Translations under genes and position numbers: made by a program | In this document: positions 43,134 through 52,200 of the stretch, in pieces | Layout of the letters: each line of letters starts with the position of its first letter | Numbering within the stretch: position 1 is the stretch's first letter | From: Pseudofrankia nepalensis | GTDB lineage: Bacteria > Actinomycetota > Actinomycetes > Frankiales > Frankiaceae | Reading direction: 5' to 3' (one strand) | NCBI RefSeq assembly: GCF_016786305.1 | Contig: NZ_JADWYV010000005.1 | Length of the DNA: 64,000 nt | The notes under the pieces: model-generated | What the model was told of the DNA's origin: nothing | Databases searched by the model: none | The model's input: only the letters and a program-made list of their open reading frames with translations

Positions 43134-44725
43134 CGCTCAACCGCTCTCTCGTCACTGTGGTGTCTGGTCGCCGCCGCACCGACGGTCGCCGGATTCCCCG
43201 ACTCGCTGGCCGGTATCGCGCCGGGCGTGTCGAGTGGGTGCCGTCTGGCCGAGTGGGTAGCCCCGGTGAGGCTGCCGACGGGGCCAGCCGCGCTTCCCGC
43301 TGACGGATCGGGGCGGATGCCGGCCGCGGCCTCGAGGGCGTCGAGCTCGGCCGCGAACAGCTCGGGGAGCCGCGCGTGGTCCACCACCGAGCCGTCCGCC
43401 GAGAAGCCGACCCGTACCTGCTTGTCCAGCCCGCTGAGCAGTACCGCCAGGCGCTGGCCGGCGGGGACCGGGGGCACGGGGACGGCGTCGACGACCGGTC
43501 GGCCGAGGATCTCGAACGGGCCGGTCAGGCCGGCCGGGTTGGAGGCCGTCAGCGCGAAGCCACGGGTGGCGATCCCGGTGGACAGCGCCGCGGTCCGCAG
43601 CGGCGCCGGAACCGTCCAGAGAAAGAGGCGCTCCGCGACACCCGGGGTCCCGCTCTCCTTGAGCCGCAGGGTCTGGCGACGGATCGCGCCGACCCGTTCG
43701 TGAATCGACGCCTCACCGTAGGGCAACGCGATCCGCACGGTTGTCAGGTAGTTGCCCACCACGTCCCGCTGCGCCGCCCGCCGGGTGCTGACCGGCATCG
43801 CGGCGTGCACCGCGCGTCGACCGGCCCGGCTGGCCCGGCCGTCCCGGTCGGGGGCCGGGGGACACCAGGCACGCAGGGCGCCGGCGAGCGCGGCGAGGAA
43901 GACGTCGTTCACGGTCGCCCCATGGGCCCGGCCGATCGCCCGCAGCCTGGCGAGGTCGATCTCGAGCCAGGCGTGGTGGGTGCTCCCGGTCGCGGTCGCG
44001 CTGGCGAGCGGGCCGATGGAGGTCGTTCTCGTGAGGTAGCCGAGTGAGTGCGCCGCGGCCGTGGCGACCGCGCGGAGGCTGTGCCGCCGGTGGTCCGGCA
44101 ACGGGCGCCGAGGTTCCGGTCGCGCGCCCTGGCCGGACGGGCCGAACAGCTTGCCCAGCACCAGGTCCAGCGCGGTCCCGTCCATCCGCGCGTGGCTGCC
44201 GCGGAAGAGCACGGCGAAGCCGTCGGGGCGGTCGCCGTGCAGCAGCCAGAGCTGCCACGGCGCCGCGTCCATCGAGATCTCGACGGCGGACAGCCGCTCG
44301 ATCGCCTCGCGCAGCCCGGTGAATCCCGAGCCGGCTGGCAGCCGGCACTCCTGGACGTGCCGCGCCGGGTCGAATCCGGGGTCGGCGGCCCAGGCGAGGC
44401 GGCCCCACCCCGCCGGCACGAGCCGGTGCGTCAGCGGTGGGAAGTCGCGCGCCCTTTCCACGACCAGGTCGCGCAGCTCCTGGAGATCGGGCGCCGGGCC
44501 GGCGGCGACCAGCAGGTTGCCGACCGCCAGTCTGGTCCGTGGATACGCTCGCTGGTACCCCAAGATGATCTTGTCGACGGGGGTGAGTGCCCGCGCGTCC
44601 GCGCGGTCGGCGCCATCGTCGGCGCGGACCGCGGCCGGCCCGCGCGCCTCCGTCTCGTCGCCCAGGTGGTCGCGCGGCGCCGTGCCCGTGCGCGAGGAAC
44701 GCCGTCGACGATCTCCACGCGTCAT
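43130..44725 (-). CDS. WS/DGAT-like acyltransferase, first copy
   Basis: Resembles bacterial wax-ester synthase/diacylglycerol acyltransferases of the condensation-like fold, which join acyl-CoA to an alcohol. The catalytic HHxxxDG motif appears as SHARMDG (residues 177-183), keeping the catalytic His and the DG. VDKIILGYQRAYP lies near the N-terminus. The C-terminal half has HGATVNDVFLAALAGALRAW, VVGNYLTTVRIALPYG and a DUF1298-like NPAGLTGPFEILGRPVVD. Length is 531 residues. It opens the leftward operon; the stop overlaps the tyrA start by four bases. The acceptor alcohol is unknown; a phenolic compound is possible given the neighbours. Confidence 0.75.
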   Translation of the reverse strand: MTRGDRRRRSSRTGTAPRDHLGDETEARGPAAVRADDGADRADARALTPVDKIILGYQRAYPRTRLAVGNLLVAAGPAPDLQELRDLVVERARDFPPLTHRLVPAGWGRLAWAADPGFDPARHVQECRLPAGSGFTGLREAIERLSAVEISMDAAPWQLWLLHGDRPDGFAVLFRGSHARMDGTALDLVLGKLFGPSGQGARPEPRRPLPDHRRHSLRAVATAAAHSLGYLTRTTSIGPLASATATGSTHHAWLEIDLARLRAIGRAHGATVNDVFLAALAGALRAWCPPAPDRDGRASRAGRRAVHAAMPVSTRRAAQRDVVGNYLTTVRIALPYGEASIHERVGAIRRQTLRLKESGTPGVAERLFLWTVPAPLRTAALSTGIATRGFALTASNPAGLTGPFEILGRPVVDAVPVPPVPAGQRLAVLLSGLDKQVRVGFSADGSVVDHARLPELFAAELDALEAAAGIRPDPSAGSAAGPVGSLTGATHSARRHPLDTPGAIPASESGNPATVGAAATRHHSDERAVER

Positions 44726-45593
44726 CGCATGCCGTCCCGGATAACGCCGGCGGTTTGCCGCGCGATTTTCACGACTGGCTCCCTGGCTGAGCTGGAAACC
44801 GGTTTACATCCGGCATGCTAGGTGGCGGGAGCGCCCGCCGCGGAGCGACGCGGTCGTAAACCAAACGACAGCGACGAATATACGCGCGCGGTGGGCCGCG
44901 TACCCAGGAAAAGCCTGGTCAGCGAACCCTGGGATTTCCAGGCCCTCCTGGGCGCGGGCTCCCGGCCGGCTGGGCGCTGGTTCGGCGCGCCCAGGCTCCT
45001 GACCTGGGCATCCGCGAATTCCCGCCGCGGACGGCCGGCTTGGGGTGGGCCAGTTCGGACGTTGGCAACCCTGGGTTGGAGACAAGTGCGAGACAGCGGG
45101 CTCAAACACGGGCGGGGAGGCCGATGTCGGCGACGCGACAGGGGCAGCACTGTTTGACGATCGCCCGGGACCCGCGGCGAACGCATCCCACGGGGCGAGA
45201 GTGGACTTCGCGCGAGATCCGAGAGGAAAGAGCGGGGCTCCGCCGGACTTCCGTCAGTAAAGAGTTCGAGCCGATTCCGCCGCGGATACCAGGACCATGA
45301 TCGGTGGGTCGGGACGTGCCCGGTGACCACGCGCCGCGGCGGCTCGCGGTGCCGGCCCGAGTTCCGGCGGCGGCCGGAAGGATCTCCGCCGTCTCCGGGG
45401 CGTCCCGCATCCGCCCCCCCGCGGTTGCTCGCTGGTGCGTCAGTGGGTCGCGGCCCTGCCACGGTACCGCCCATACAGGGTGTTACGGTCATGCGCGGCT
45501 TCCGGCTCGGTTCGGAAGAAACAGCGGAGATCCTTCTCGCGCGGGGCGGGCCTGGCGCTGGCGAAGGGCCCGCGTCGCGAGACGGGGGTCGGG
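44726..45593. promoter_or_regulatory. Divergent control region between the two acyltransferases
   Basis: 868 bp without a credible gene between two outward-reading operons. Near the leftward gene there is a perfect palindrome AAACCGGTTT (44796-44805). GGTTTAC (44801-44807) recurs inverted as GTAAACC at 44856-44862. A second inverted repeat, GTCGT-7-ACGAC, is at 44853-44869, and a hairpin GGCGGG-AGCG-CCCGCC at 44824-44839. These look like operator half-sites, but no regulator gene is adjacent. The right half, 45000-45590, shows no repeat. Confidence 0.5.
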
Positions 45594-46937
45594 ATGCGAT
45601 CAGAGTCCCTTGGTGGAGTCGACTCCCCTGGTGGCGCGCACCTGGGTGGCCGGCCGCTGAGCCGGATGGACCGGCACATGCTCGACTTCCAGCGCGCCTA
45701 TCCCACCCGTCCGGTCAGCGTCACCTGTTGTCTGTTGCGGGTGGCCGGGGTGCCGGATCTCGACGAGGTGCGGGCGGCGGTGCTCGAACGCGTCCAGGCG
45801 TTCCCGGCGCTCACGGAGCGGCTGGTGGAACGCCGCGGCCGCGCCCCGCGCTGGGAGCCCGGTGGGGAGATCGACATGGCCCGCCAGGTGCGGGAGCACC
45901 GGCTGCCGGCGGGCGCGACCGAGGACGACCTGCGGGCGGCGGCCGCGCGGCTGTCGGGGATCGTGACGCCGCTGGACGGGCCGGCGTGGGAGGTCGGCCT
46001 GCTCACCAGCCCCGGCGCGGGCGACTCCCATGTCTTCTTCCGCGCCAGCCACGTCTGGGTGGACGGCCTCTCGCAGAACAGGGTGCTGACGTTCCTGTTC
46101 GGCGACGAGACCGCGGCCGGGGCCGGCCCGACCTGGACGCGGACCGGAAAGCTGACGCCCGGCGCGCTGATGTCGGCCGCGAGGCTCCAGGCCGCCAGCT
46201 GGGCCGGACCGTCCGGCGGGCTCGCGGCCCTCGCCGGGCCAGCCGAGGATCGCCACAGCGTGGGCTGGGCGTCCGTCGGGGTCGACCGGTTGCGCGCGGT
46301 CGGCCGGGCCTACGGGGCTTCCGTCAACGACGTGTACCTGGTCACCGTGGGTGGGGCGCTCGCGGCCTGGTCGTCGCCGGTGGGTCGGTCGCCGGTGCGG
46401 ACGGTGCTCTCGGTGAGTGCCCGACGCGCGAGTGAGCACTCCGTGCTCGGCAACGCCTTCGTGGCGACCCGGGTGGCGCTGCCCCTGGGACTCGCCTCGC
46501 CAGCCGAGCGGTTCGAGCGGGTGTGCCGCCAGACCGCCCCCTACAAGGGGGGCTCGAGCGTGAGCCTTGGCGTGCGTTTCTGGTCCGACCGGGTGCCGGC
46601 CCGGTTCGGGCACCTGACCATCGGGGGCGGCCAGGAGCTCGGCAAGGCCGCGGTGAACACATCGAATCTGGGGCCGGTTTCCGGGCCGCTGACGGTGGCT
46701 GGAGCTCCGGTCACCGCGGTGTTGCCGGTGCCGGCCGCGCGGGAGGGCCGCCGGCAGGTGCTCGTCACGCTCGGTGGCCTCGGGCGGACGGCCACCGCCG
46801 GCTTCACCGTGCCCGTGCCAGGTGGCGCGGAGCTGGCCGAGCTCTGGCTGGCCGAGATCGAGGACCTGGAGCGCGCGGCCGGGATCGTCCCGGCGCCAGA
46901 CCAGGCCGTGGCCACGCTGGCCGAAGATCGCGGATAG
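45594..46937 (+). CDS. WS/DGAT-like acyltransferase, second copy
   Basis: A 447-residue paralogue of the first acyltransferase, sharing the order LSRMDRHMLDFQRAYP, the active-site SHVWVDG (residues 152-158), YGASVNDVYLVTVGGALAAW and VLGNAFVATRVALPLG. It keeps the catalytic His but lacks the first His of HHxxxDG. The two copies differ clearly, so they probably have different substrates. ATG 45594 was chosen because the frame further upstream (to 45435) is Arg-rich and unlike the family. It heads the rightward operon with the MFS exporter. The role is inferred, not known. Confidence 0.75.
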   Translation: MRSESLGGVDSPGGAHLGGRPLSRMDRHMLDFQRAYPTRPVSVTCCLLRVAGVPDLDEVRAAVLERVQAFPALTERLVERRGRAPRWEPGGEIDMARQVREHRLPAGATEDDLRAAAARLSGIVTPLDGPAWEVGLLTSPGAGDSHVFFRASHVWVDGLSQNRVLTFLFGDETAAGAGPTWTRTGKLTPGALMSAARLQAASWAGPSGGLAALAGPAEDRHSVGWASVGVDRLRAVGRAYGASVNDVYLVTVGGALAAWSSPVGRSPVRTVLSVSARRASEHSVLGNAFVATRVALPLGLASPAERFERVCRQTAPYKGGSSVSLGVRFWSDRVPARFGHLTIGGGQELGKAAVNTSNLGPVSGPLTVAGAPVTAVLPVPAAREGRRQVLVTLGGLGRTATAGFTVPVPGGAELAELWLAEIEDLERAAGIVPAPDQAVATLAEDRG

Positions 46938-47097
46938 CGCTGGCGCTGGACAACGGACGGGGCACGTCCTTCGCGGAGCGAACGCTCGTCCGTGCGCGTC
47001 CCGACTCGAGGGGCGCAGGTGACGCGTGCCAGGATGAGCGCCTGGCCGGCCAGCGCGACCGACCCACGACGCCGCAGGTCAGGGAGGGGGTACGGAC

Positions 47098-48570
47098 GTG
47101 GCCGCCGAGGCCATGCCGGGGGTCGCCACCGGGACGTCCCAGGTAGTCAGGTTCCGCGCGGGCGCGCAGTACGCGCTGCTCGCCGGCCCGCTGTTGACGA
47201 TGCTCGACTCCAGCATCGTCAACGTCGCCGTCGAGCCGATCGCCCGACAGACGGACGCGTCGCTGCCGACGGTGCAGTGGATCGTCAGTGGTTATCTGCT
47301 GGCTCTCGGCACGGGGCTCGCGCTCACCTCCTATCTGTCTCGGCGCTTCGGCATCATCCCCACCTACACCGGGTTCCTTGCCGCCTTCACCGCCGCGTCC
47401 GCGCTGTGCGGGGTGGCGCCGGGCGTGGGTGCGCTCATCGCCGCGCGGGTGCTGCAGGGCCTCGCGGGCGCTCCGCTCGTACCGCTGGCGATGTCGATGC
47501 TGCTCGGCGGGTCCGGTGGGTCGAGACGGATGTCGCCGGCCGCCGGCGTCCTGCTCTTCCTCGGTCCGGCGCTCGGCCCCAGCATCGGCGGCATGCTGCT
47601 CGGCGCGGTCGGCGGTGGCCAGGGCTGGCGGGCCATCTTCTTGATCAACGTTCCGATCGGGCTGCTGGCCGTCGCCGCGGCCCGGCGGCTGCCCACGAAC
47701 CTCGCGCCGCCGGCCGAGCCGGCGGCCCGGCCCGATCTCGCTGGCCTTGGCCTGCTCGCAACAGGGCTGGTCGCCGTGTTCTACGGCGTGGACCAGGTCA
47801 CCCGCGCGGCCCTGAGCCCGCCGGAGACGTGGGGGCCGATCGTCGGCGGCGTCGCGGTGCTGGCCATCTACGCGTTCCGGTCGGGTCGGGTCGCGCATCC
47901 GGCGCTCGACCTGTCGATCCTGCGCCAGGGGACCGTCGCGCTGGCTTTCACGCTGTGCGGGGCCGCATCGGTCGCGGCGTGGTCGATCGTGTTCGTCGTC
48001 CCGATCTTCCTGGAGTCGGGCCAGGGGCACTCGGCGTTCATGACCGGTGTGACGCTGTTGCCACAGGGGATCGTCACCGGAGTCGGCACGCTCGCGGGCG
48101 CGGGCGCGGCCGCGCGTATCGGGGTGCGCCCCACGGTCCTGTCCGGGTTCGCCCTGCTCGTCGCCTCGAGCGCGGGCCTGTTCGCGATCGGCGCGGGGAC
48201 CCCGCTGTGGCTGACCGGGCTGATCCTGACCGCCCGCGCCGCGGCGGTCGGGCTGGTCATCACGCCGCTGGTCCTGGTGGCGACCGAGCCGCTGCGGCCC
48301 GAGCAGCAGGCCGACGCGAACACCGCCTTCAACGTCGTCCAGCGGGTTCTCGGCTCGTTCGGGATCGGCATCGTCGCGACCCTGTTCACCCACCGCGCCG
48401 CCGCGGCCGGGCAGGTGTCCGCGCTGCACACCGTCGCCATCGTGATCACGATCCTGGCCGCCCTGGCGACGCTCGCGGCCGTGTTCCTCCCGGAGGCGCG
48501 CGCGGAGAACCTGCTGGCCATGGGCGGGCAGGGCAAGAGCACGGCTGACGGCGATCCGGGCGGCGACTGA
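47098..48570 (+). CDS. MFS drug efflux transporter (EmrB/QacA type)
   Basis: A 14-helix-type major facilitator with the DHA2 family motif LDSSIVNVAVEPIA in helix 1 and SYLSRRFGI before helix 2. ARVLQGLAGAPLVPLAMSML is the helix 4 region. Hydrophobic segments are distributed throughout 490 residues. GTG 47098 is preceded by GGAGGGGG. Proton-driven efflux of a toxic small molecule or antibiotic is the usual role. Placed after the second acyltransferase, it may export the product of the cluster and give self-resistance. The long C-terminal tail is charged and cytoplasmic. Confidence 0.88.
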   Translation: MAAEAMPGVATGTSQVVRFRAGAQYALLAGPLLTMLDSSIVNVAVEPIARQTDASLPTVQWIVSGYLLALGTGLALTSYLSRRFGIIPTYTGFLAAFTAASALCGVAPGVGALIAARVLQGLAGAPLVPLAMSMLLGGSGGSRRMSPAAGVLLFLGPALGPSIGGMLLGAVGGGQGWRAIFLINVPIGLLAVAAARRLPTNLAPPAEPAARPDLAGLGLLATGLVAVFYGVDQVTRAALSPPETWGPIVGGVAVLAIYAFRSGRVAHPALDLSILRQGTVALAFTLCGAASVAAWSIVFVVPIFLESGQGHSAFMTGVTLLPQGIVTGVGTLAGAGAAARIGVRPTVLSGFALLVASSAGLFAIGAGTPLWLTGLILTARAAAVGLVITPLVLVATEPLRPEQQADANTAFNVVQRVLGSFGIGIVATLFTHRAAAAGQVSALHTVAIVITILAALATLAAVFLPEARAENLLAMGGQGKSTADGDPGGD

Positions 48571-48692
48571 GGCTGTTCACGGCCGGTTCAGCGCGTCGAC
48601 GGGGGAGTCCCCGACCTGGCGGTTCCTCCTTCTCCCGCGCGACCCGGAAAGAGGATGGGAAATATTTCACGGCCAGCTGGAAGGAGTGGGCG

Positions 48693-48953
48693 ATGGAATT
48701 CTCCTGGCCCGAATTCGCGACAAACGAGACCGTCGACGGGGAGCGTTCCTGGACGGCGGTGTTCGACAGCTACGACCAGTACCGCGAATTCTGCTACTAC
48801 CTGGTCAAGATATTCGACGGTGACCGGCAGGTGGGCGAATTCACAGCCAAGGTGGGGACCGAGTTCGCCGGCGACGACTGGACCACGCCGGCCTTCGAAA
48901 GCGAGTTACGAGAGCGGATAGCGCGGGCCGCCGCCGCTTACCCCGAGCCGTAG
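48693..48953 (+). CDS. 86-residue acidic protein of unknown function
   Basis: Starts at ATG 48693 with AAGGAG about eight bases upstream. The sequence is rich in Phe, Tyr and Trp (FSWPEFATNE, WTAVFDSYDQYREFCYYLVK), unusual for a spurious frame in this GC-rich DNA. Acidic residues dominate. There is one Cys and no signal peptide or membrane segment. I recognise no family. As the last gene next to the MFS exporter it may belong to the biosynthetic cluster, for example as a binding or scaffold protein, but this is conjecture. It is followed by 311 bases with no gene. Confidence 0.6.
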   Translation: MEFSWPEFATNETVDGERSWTAVFDSYDQYREFCYYLVKIFDGDRQVGEFTAKVGTEFAGDDWTTPAFESELRERIARAAAAYPEP

Positions 48954-49264
48954 CGCGCGGGACCCTTCTGACGCCCGGCTCCGCGCGCGCGAGTTCGTCG
49001 TCGCCGCGCGGCGCCGGCCGCCCTGGCCGTCTCCGCCGGAGCCGGCCCCGGACCGGGCATCGCTGGCGCCGTGCCGCTCTGCCTGCCCGAGCCGTCGCGG
49101 CGCCGCCGCCGCCCGCGGCGGCCTATCCACTGAGAAAGTGGGGCGACGAGTTCGGCGAATCCGCTTGACCGCGACGCGCCGGTGCGCTGAAGTCATGGAG
49201 GCCGACGCGCGCGGGGGACGGGTCAGGGCCTTCTTCTCCCGAGCCTGTGTCCGGGAGGGGCCTC
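48954..49264 (+). promoter_or_regulatory. Candidate promoter region of the giant gene
   Basis: No gene is supported in these 311 bases. TTGACC at 49165-49170 followed after 17 bases by TGAAGT (49188-49193) is a reasonable -35/-10 pair. GGGAGGGG at 49253-49260 is a strong ribosome site for GTG 49265. Confidence 0.45.
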
Positions 49265-52200
49265 GTGGATTTCGCCGCGCTCGACGCTCGTTTAACGGTT
49301 ACGAACGGCGTGTTCGTGCTCGCCGCGAACACGCTGCCGGACGCCGGTCTGGCCGAACTGCTCGCGCGCAACAACGCCGGCCAGCCGATCCGCGTCACCC
49401 AGGCCGTCAAGCAAAGACCGAAACGGGTCGGCTCCGGCTCGCGCGACAGCATTCCCATCACGGGCGTGGCGACTTTCCTCAACGTACCCGACCTGCGAGT
49501 CGAGGCGTTGTTCTCCCTGGATGACGCCGGTAACCCGGTGTTCCTCCTCCGTTTCGAACTGGAGACGCGGACCGGCCCCGAGCGGCCCTTCGGCTGGCGC
49601 TTCTCGACCAGCTTCCCGACCCTGCCCGCCGGCAAGAGCGGGCCGGCGGGCGGGTCGGCCGCGCCCACGTCGGGCCCGGCCACCCCGGCCGCGCCCGGGC
49701 CGCTCGACGGCCTCACGCTGTCCAACGCCACCTTCGTGCTCACCAACCGGTCGGGCATGGACGGCCGGGTGCCGGTGTCCGCGGGCCTGAACTTCGTCTC
49801 CCGCGTCGACCCCGCGCCGCTGCTCGGTCCGCTCGGGCCGATCGTCGGCGACGTCGGCAAGCCCACCCTGTACGGGCCGGTGCACCTGCCGCTGCCGACC
49901 GAGGTGACGCCGCCGCTGCCGCCGGGCCGCTGGCCGTGGGAGGCCGACCTCGCGCCGGTGCCGGGGCTCACGCTGCGCGTCGACGTCGGCCGGTCGATCG
50001 CCGTCCCCGGGGTCAACGTCAACGTGCGCGACACCGAGATCGTCCTCTACTCGCCGATCAGCGAGGCGTGGCTCGAGGCCAACCCGACCTACCAGCCGTC
50101 GGTCGGCCTCACCGGGACCCTCAGCGCGCCCGCGTTCGTCCCCGCGCCGATCCTCCTGACGGCCGACATCCCCTTCGGCTGGTCGTCGGCGACGCTGTCC
50201 GCGACCTTCACCGACGCGAGCCTCGCGAACCTGACGGGCCTCGGCGGGCTGTTCGGCCGTAGCGACCTGTTCGCGGCGCTGCCGGCGCCGCTGCGCGCCG
50301 CCGGGCAGGCGCTCGGCGGCATCAGCCTGCGCCTCGTCGCGTTCCACGTGACCGCCGGCGACCGGGGGCTCACGCTCGACGCGGCCCGCGCCGTCGTCGA
50401 GCTGCCGACGCTGCGCTACGCCGTCGGCGACCTGGTCACGCTCGCCGCGCCCCGGGTCACGTTCCTCGCGCTCCCGCCCGCCTCGGGCAGCGGCGGCCTC
50501 TCGACCAGCGTGATGATCGGCGGCACGGGCACGATCCCCGCGCTCGGCGCGGCCTTCGAGCTCGACGTCGACGTGACGCAGGGCGTCGCGTACGGCTCGC
50601 TCGCCGACGCGACGCTGCCCCTGCGGCGGGTCTTCGACGATCTGGCCCTGCCCGCCCCCGCCGACCTGGTCATCGACGCGGCGCGGATCAGCATCGCCCC
50701 CGGCGAGGCGTACGAGCTCAATGCCACGATCGCCGAGGACGTCCCGTGGACGCTCGACCTCGGCCCGGTGCCGGTCTCCGTGCGCGGCATCGTGCTCGTC
50801 GCGATGAAGATCGTCGGCGAGCCGGCCTCGGCGTCGCTGGCGGGGCGGATCAGGTTCGGGTCGTCGCTCGAGATCGCCGCGCTCTACGAGCTGCCCGGCG
50901 ACTTCGTGATCACCGGGACCTTCGGGCCCGGGTCGCTCGGCGATCTGGTGACGGCGTTGACCGACGCCGAGGTCACCCTGCCCGCCGGCTTCGACCTCGA
51001 GATCGAGCAGGGGTTCGTCTGTGTCGACTCGGTCGCCGGCGGGCTGCGCTTCACCGCCACCGCGCTGATCGACGGGTTCGGCGCGCTCGCGTTCACGGCG
51101 AGCCGCCGCGACGGCCGCTGGAGGTTCGCCGCCGGGCTGAACGTCACCGAGGGCCTCGTCACCCTCGAGTCGGTCCCGGGCCTCGGCGCGCTCGCCGAGC
51201 TGCGCGCGCTCGTCGGGCTGACCGACCTGATGATCGTCGTGTCGTCCCTGGACGACCCCGGGTTCACGTTCCCCGAGCTGGCCGTGCCGCCGCCGCCCGA
51301 CCTCGGCGGCCCGCGGCCCGCCCTGCCCGCGCAGGCGACCGGCGTCGGCGCCGGGCTCACGGTCTACGGCCGGGCCGACCTCGGCGCGAGCCGCGCCGTC
51401 CAGACGATCGCCCGCTGGCTCGACGTCGACATCGCCGGGACCGCCGCCGTGACGCTCGTCGTCAGCGCGCCCGACCCCGGCGCCGGGTCGCGGCTGTTCG
51501 TCAGCGTCGCGACGACCGTCGACGGGATCGTGGTCACGGGCCGGCTCGGCCTCGGGCTCGTCAACCGCCGCCCCGAGGTGTTCCTCGACGGCACGGCGCT
51601 CGTCACCCTCCAGGGCCAGCCGGTCCTGTTCTCGCTGGCCGCCGCCGTCGCCGCGAACGGCGTCCTGATCTCCGGCGGGTACCGCGGCACGATCCACTTC
51701 GACCTCGGCGCGGGCCTCGGCGGCTTCACGCTGAGCAACCTCGGCCTCGTCGTGGGACTGAGCTGGGAGGGCATCCCCGCCTTCGGCGTCGCGGCGACGA
51801 TCGACGCCCGGACCTTCTCCAGCTCCGTCGCCGTGTTCTTCGACTCGACCGACCCGAGCCGTAGCCTGCTCGCGGGGTCGGTCACCGAGCTGTCCCTCTA
51901 CGACGTCGTCGCCACGATCGCGGGGCAGACCGACGTCGCCGAGGCGCTCGCCGTCGTGCTGCGCGAGATGGCGCTGCGGGCGCTCGACGCGTTCACGCTG
52001 GACGCGGCGGTCGTCGCTGCGCTCGACGGGCGCGACCTGGCCGCGGTCGCCGCCGCGTTCGCGCCGCGCCGGCCGGTCCCCTCCGGCGCGGACCAGGTGC
52101 TCCTGAACGTCGGCGAGCCGGGCCGGTCCTGGCACCTGACCGACCTCACGACCATGACGCACTTCAGCCTCGCCGCGACCGGGGCGGGCGTCGAGGTCAG

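Noticed and set aside
44818..45492. 224-residue minus-strand ORF in the divergent control region
   Set aside because: Composition is Arg/Pro/Ser-rich, no motif, no ribosome site, and it covers the operator-like palindromes.
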